This document shows, piece by piece, positions 61,488 through 64,000 of a stretch of DNA of 64,000 bases (the first letter of the stretch is position 1; every line of letters starts with the position of its first letter). The notes beneath the pieces were generated by a model. It made no database searches, was not told the DNA's origin, and worked only from the letters and a program-made list of their open reading frames with translations. The DNA is from a virus. Made by a program: the position numbers and the translations under genes. The stretch lies in the IMG/VR virus record IMGVR_UViG_3300042386_000659, positions 36,768 through 100,767 of that record; one strand, written 5' to 3'.

Positions 61488-62335
61488 ATTGATATGATTT
61501 TTTTAATTAATTTATTCCATTGTTTATATCTTTTAAATTCAGGTTCCCCGTATGAATGTTCAATCATAAAATCTTTATGACTAACATCGATTTTAAATTT
61601 ACTTTTTCTTAGATTAAGGTACATTGTTGCATATTCATTTGAGTGTGCGTATTCTTGTTTTATATCTGCAACTTGTTTAATCCTATCAATACAAGTTTTA
61701 TCCCACTTGAAGTGGTGTACTTGCACATATTCATTTGGATTAATTAGTGGGTGGTTCCATCCTTGCCATTTCCAAGTTGTTTGTCCATCAATTTTAGCAT
61801 AATGTTGACCTGATGTAATTTCAACATATCCTTTCATCACGCATATCTTATTGGGACATGCCTTACTCATTGGGTGTCTAAAAAATCCCATAACAGGAAA
61901 TTGTTCAAATATCGGTTTATCTTCTTTTATTTCAGAGAACTTTCCATCTTCACCTATTCTATCAATGAATCCACCTCTCACAACGTCCCATCCATTCTCA
62001 TCACAATTACTAATTAATTTTCTTAAATCATCTTCAGGATATAAATGGAATTCATCAATATCAGCAACCACCCACCAATCATTTGGTTGTGTATTTTTAA
62101 CAAAATTATATAATTGTGTAACTTTTTCCCAATCGAAAACTCTATTATTAATAACCTTGATAATTTTTACATTATCATGATTATTAATTATTTCCTTAAT
62201 CTCATCACCTAATGATGGATACATGTCGGTTTCATAAACAGCTATGTTTATTTCATCAACATATTTTTTATAATGATTAATAAAATGTGGTAGTAAATTT
62301 GTTCCGTGACCTATAACTGTAACTAAACGAATCAT
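61484..62335 (-). CDS. Glycosyltransferase of GT2/GT92-like type
   Basis: The 283-residue protein begins IRLVTVIGHGTNLLPHFINHYKKYV, common to Glyco_tranf_2_4/GT92-like enzymes. It has WWVVADIDEFHLYP with a DID metal motif and ends with VHHFKWDKTCIDRI, the expected C-terminal His-containing acceptor segment. No membrane span. It overlaps the preceding gene by 4 bases. Confidence 0.78.
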   Translation of the reverse strand: MIRLVTVIGHGTNLLPHFINHYKKYVDEINIAVYETDMYPSLGDEIKEIINNHDNVKIIKVINNRVFDWEKVTQLYNFVKNTQPNDWWVVADIDEFHLYPEDDLRKLISNCDENGWDVVRGGFIDRIGEDGKFSEIKEDKPIFEQFPVMGFFRHPMSKACPNKICVMKGYVEITSGQHYAKIDGQTTWKWQGWNHPLINPNEYVQVHHFKWDKTCIDRIKQVADIKQEYAHSNEYATMYLNLRKSKFKIDVSHKDFMIEHSYGEPEFKRYKQWNKLIKKIISI

Positions 62336-63078
62336 TTTTTCTTATTAATAATGGTTATACCACTTGATGATGGTTTATCCATTAATATACGAAAATTATG
62401 TAAATTAATCAAATTATAGTTAGGATTTTTTTCAAGTTCCTTAACAAATATTGCTGGACCATCAAACTTATGGTGGTCTTTTTTTGAATCTTCGGTAACG
62501 ATTAACGTTTCCTCATAGTTCTCATCTGTATCATGTATAATGATTATACCATTATCTGACATTATCTTTGAATATAATTCAAAATCGGTTTTAATTCCTT
62601 CATATGAGTGATCACCATCAATGAATAGTACATCTATTTTAATATCTTGTCTAACAAAAAAGTCATAATACGCGTCGACAGAAGTCGATTTAATAAACCT
62701 CGGATAAAAATTTGTCCGATAGAATGATTCTTCATTATCCAAATCATTTGGGCCGCCAACACCATTACAAGCGTCAACGACATAGCTAGTACCAATGTCA
62801 CCCCAGTTATAGTCTCCATTTCCTTCAAATATGTTTTGTTTATGTAAATCAATTCTTGCTTGCGTCATGATTCTTGGAATGAACCCTCCTCCTGACCCTA
62901 TACAGACGCAAATTTTAGCTCTCATGTGTTGGATGATAGAATATACCAAAAGTCCGTCACCCATGTGTAAATCGGTTGCACCGTGTGTCCAACGATATGG
63001 TACCGGTTCATCACCATTGTTGGTAATATTCTTTTTTATGAAATCATCATTCGTTATCATCTCATCCAATTTGGCCAC
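62332..63078 (-). CDS. SAM-dependent methyltransferase (Methyltransf_24-like)
   Basis: The 248-residue protein has CVCIGSGGGFIPRIMTQA as motif I, VLFIDGDHSYEGIKTDFELYSK (DGDHSYE) and GIIIIHDTDE. The DGDHSYE motif is the family signature of class I O-methyltransferases acting on sugars and natural products. Full length. It overlaps the next gene upstream by 22 bases. Confidence 0.8.
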   Translation of the reverse strand: MAKLDEMITNDDFIKKNITNNGDEPVPYRWTHGATDLHMGDGLLVYSIIQHMRAKICVCIGSGGGFIPRIMTQARIDLHKQNIFEGNGDYNWGDIGTSYVVDACNGVGGPNDLDNEESFYRTNFYPRFIKSTSVDAYYDFFVRQDIKIDVLFIDGDHSYEGIKTDFELYSKIMSDNGIIIIHDTDENYEETLIVTEDSKKDHHKFDGPAIFVKELEKNPNYNLINLHNFRILMDKPSSSGITIINKKK

Positions 63079-63782
63079 AAATGTCGTGGTGTGTGTCTTC
63101 TACTTATACTTATCATCTTACCTTCTAATAATTTATACAATTCGGTATCTCTTTGTACATTCATATTAGCTGATTTGCAACTTATTTGTATTGATATTCC
63201 TTCTCCCGCTCCACTTACTTCTTTTTTCAATGGAAGGTCCGAATATTCTTTTACTACTTGTAATTTTTCATAATAATAATAAAATGAATCCATATCAAAC
63301 CCATCTTTATTGATTACCAAAAAGTATTCCCACATTGTTTCAAAATTAAAAAATGGTGGATACAATTTAGATGCGTAATCAACATATGTTTTCCATTCAG
63401 GATTGGTTTCATTCACCAAGTCTTTTACAAATTCTTTCTTTGCATTATGATTTAATAAGGTATCAATATATGATACACCTTTCTTAAAATTATATGTTTT
63501 TAATGATTCTAAAAATGTGTAATCGGTGACGTGTGTGTCCGCATCAAGTAATATGCAGATGTCATGATTTTTTAAGATGTATTTTGGTAATATCATCTTA
63601 TCTGAATATGATTTTAAATGTCTATCATATTGAATTACAGTTACTTCTGTAAATTCTTCAGGTTTATCTGTCAGTACATACACAGATAAACCCACCTTCA
63701 ATAATTCTTTGATTTTTTCTTTGGCTCCTCTATAATAATAGTCTTCACCAAAACAAAATATTCCAAATCCTATATTATTCAT
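63057..63782 (-). CDS. GT-A-like glycosyltransferase (DAD motif)
   Basis: The 241-residue protein has GIFCFGEDYYYRGAKEKI, VYVLTDKPEEF and ICILLDADTHVTD (DAD). It resembles GT6-like or toxin-like retaining transferases, including histo-blood-group-type, in which residues FFNFETMWEYF and GAGEGISI sit in matching places. The 41098 protein is a relative. Substrate unknown. Confidence 0.65.
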   Translation of the reverse strand: MNNIGFGIFCFGEDYYYRGAKEKIKELLKVGLSVYVLTDKPEEFTEVTVIQYDRHLKSYSDKMILPKYILKNHDICILLDADTHVTDYTFLESLKTYNFKKGVSYIDTLLNHNAKKEFVKDLVNETNPEWKTYVDYASKLYPPFFNFETMWEYFLVINKDGFDMDSFYYYYEKLQVVKEYSDLPLKKEVSGAGEGISIQISCKSANMNVQRDTELYKLLEGKMISISRRHTPRHLWPNWMR

Positions 63783-63804
63783 GTGACTAATATAAGAAAA
63801 AAAA

Positions 63805-63975
63805 TTAAGATTGTGGAGTATTTCTTTCTAAAATTAACTCATCATAGAATAATTTAGCGGATAAATCATTTTCAAATGTTCTTCTTTCTCTTTCCCCATT
63901 TTCATTTATGAAATCCACCCACCAATAACCATAATTGGTGTTATCCATATCCATATTTATAAATCTTCTATTCAT
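63805..63975 (-). CDS. Small hypothetical protein
   Basis: This 56-residue ORF, too short for many gene finders, encodes MNRRFINMDMDNTNYGYW then WVDFINENGERERRTFEN, ending ERNTPQS. It is charged with several aromatics and looks like a small beta-strand protein. The ATG sits in the same TAATATG junction used throughout, which supports translation. No family recognised. Confidence 0.55.
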   Translation of the reverse strand: MNRRFINMDMDNTNYGYWWVDFINENGERERRTFENDLSAKLFYDELILERNTPQS

Positions 63976-63976
63976 A

Positions 63977-64000
63977 TTATGTAGTTAATCCTGTTACGTA
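63977..64000 (-). CDS. C-terminal end of an upstream gene (partial)
   Basis: The minus strand reads in frame YVTGLTT and stop (63977-63979), followed by TATG of the next gene in the usual junction. Only eight codons are inside the window, so this is a weak inference from the junction layout. The rest lies beyond the right edge. Confidence 0.35.
   Translation of the reverse strand, partial: YVTGLTT

Overview
The window looks like part of the genome of a large tailed phage, probably infecting a Bacteroidota-type host in an aquatic setting. Signs of a phage are the tightly packed short genes, a 2033-residue tail fibre followed by three paralogous fibre or receptor-binding genes, small DUF proteins common in T4-like aquatic phages, and very AT-rich sequence throughout. 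The host inference rests on two things. A TonB-dependent receptor carries a Bacteroidota-style signal peptide and TonB box. Most start codons lack a Shine-Dalgarno sequence and instead have AT-rich junctions such as TTAATATG. No terminase, capsid, portal or replication gene is in the window, so the class of phage is inferred.

Layout. Positions 71-1620 hold a DUF192 gene, a convergent DNA methyltransferase, a small Cys protein and a ribbon-helix-helix-like protein. Positions 1622-14949 (+ strand) form one dense operon of sugar and glycan genes: glycosyltransferases, a DegT-type sugar aminotransferase, methyltransferases, a hexapeptide acyltransferase, a PhyH oxygenase, a KAS III-like enzyme, an SDR and an NAD-dependent sugar epimerase. 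It meets the minus-strand convoy at a bidirectional terminator near 14.95 kb. From there to the right edge everything reads on the minus strand.

Minus-strand regions in coordinate order: a DUF1617-like protein, a DUF401-like permease, a TonB-dependent receptor and a class II tRNA (14.9-18.4 kb); a methyltransferase, a U32-like protein and a radical SAM enzyme (18.4-21.1 kb); two probable structural proteins, three paralogous fibre genes and the giant fibre (21.1-32.2 kb); a block with an SGNH hydrolase, two sulfotransferases, a radical SAM enzyme, a possible ATP-grasp/Hint protein with a six-Cys tail, three 2OG-Fe(II) oxygenases, a nucleotidyltransferase and an APS kinase (32.2-40.3 kb); then a long glycan and modification island with glycosyltransferases, a carbamoyltransferase, a UDP-sugar dehydrogenase, radical SAM/twitch enzymes, a 1171-residue fusion protein and two GT7 galactosyltransferase-like proteins split by a LamG insert (40.3-63.8 kb).

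Taken together, the window seems devoted to making and decorating glycans and perhaps peptides. APS kinase could supply PAPS to the two sulfotransferases. The aminotransferase, KAS III, acyltransferase, epimerase, dehydrogenase and carbamoyltransferase could build modified sugars. The LamG domains could hold the polymer or protein target, and the radical SAM and 2OG enzymes could modify peptides or sugars. Whether the target is the phage's own fibres or the host surface cannot be read from the sequence. The strongest leads are the GT7 enzymes interrupted by LamG, the Hint-like protein with its Cys-rich tail, the receptor/permease pair in a phage, and a Ser-type tRNA with a CCG anticodon.
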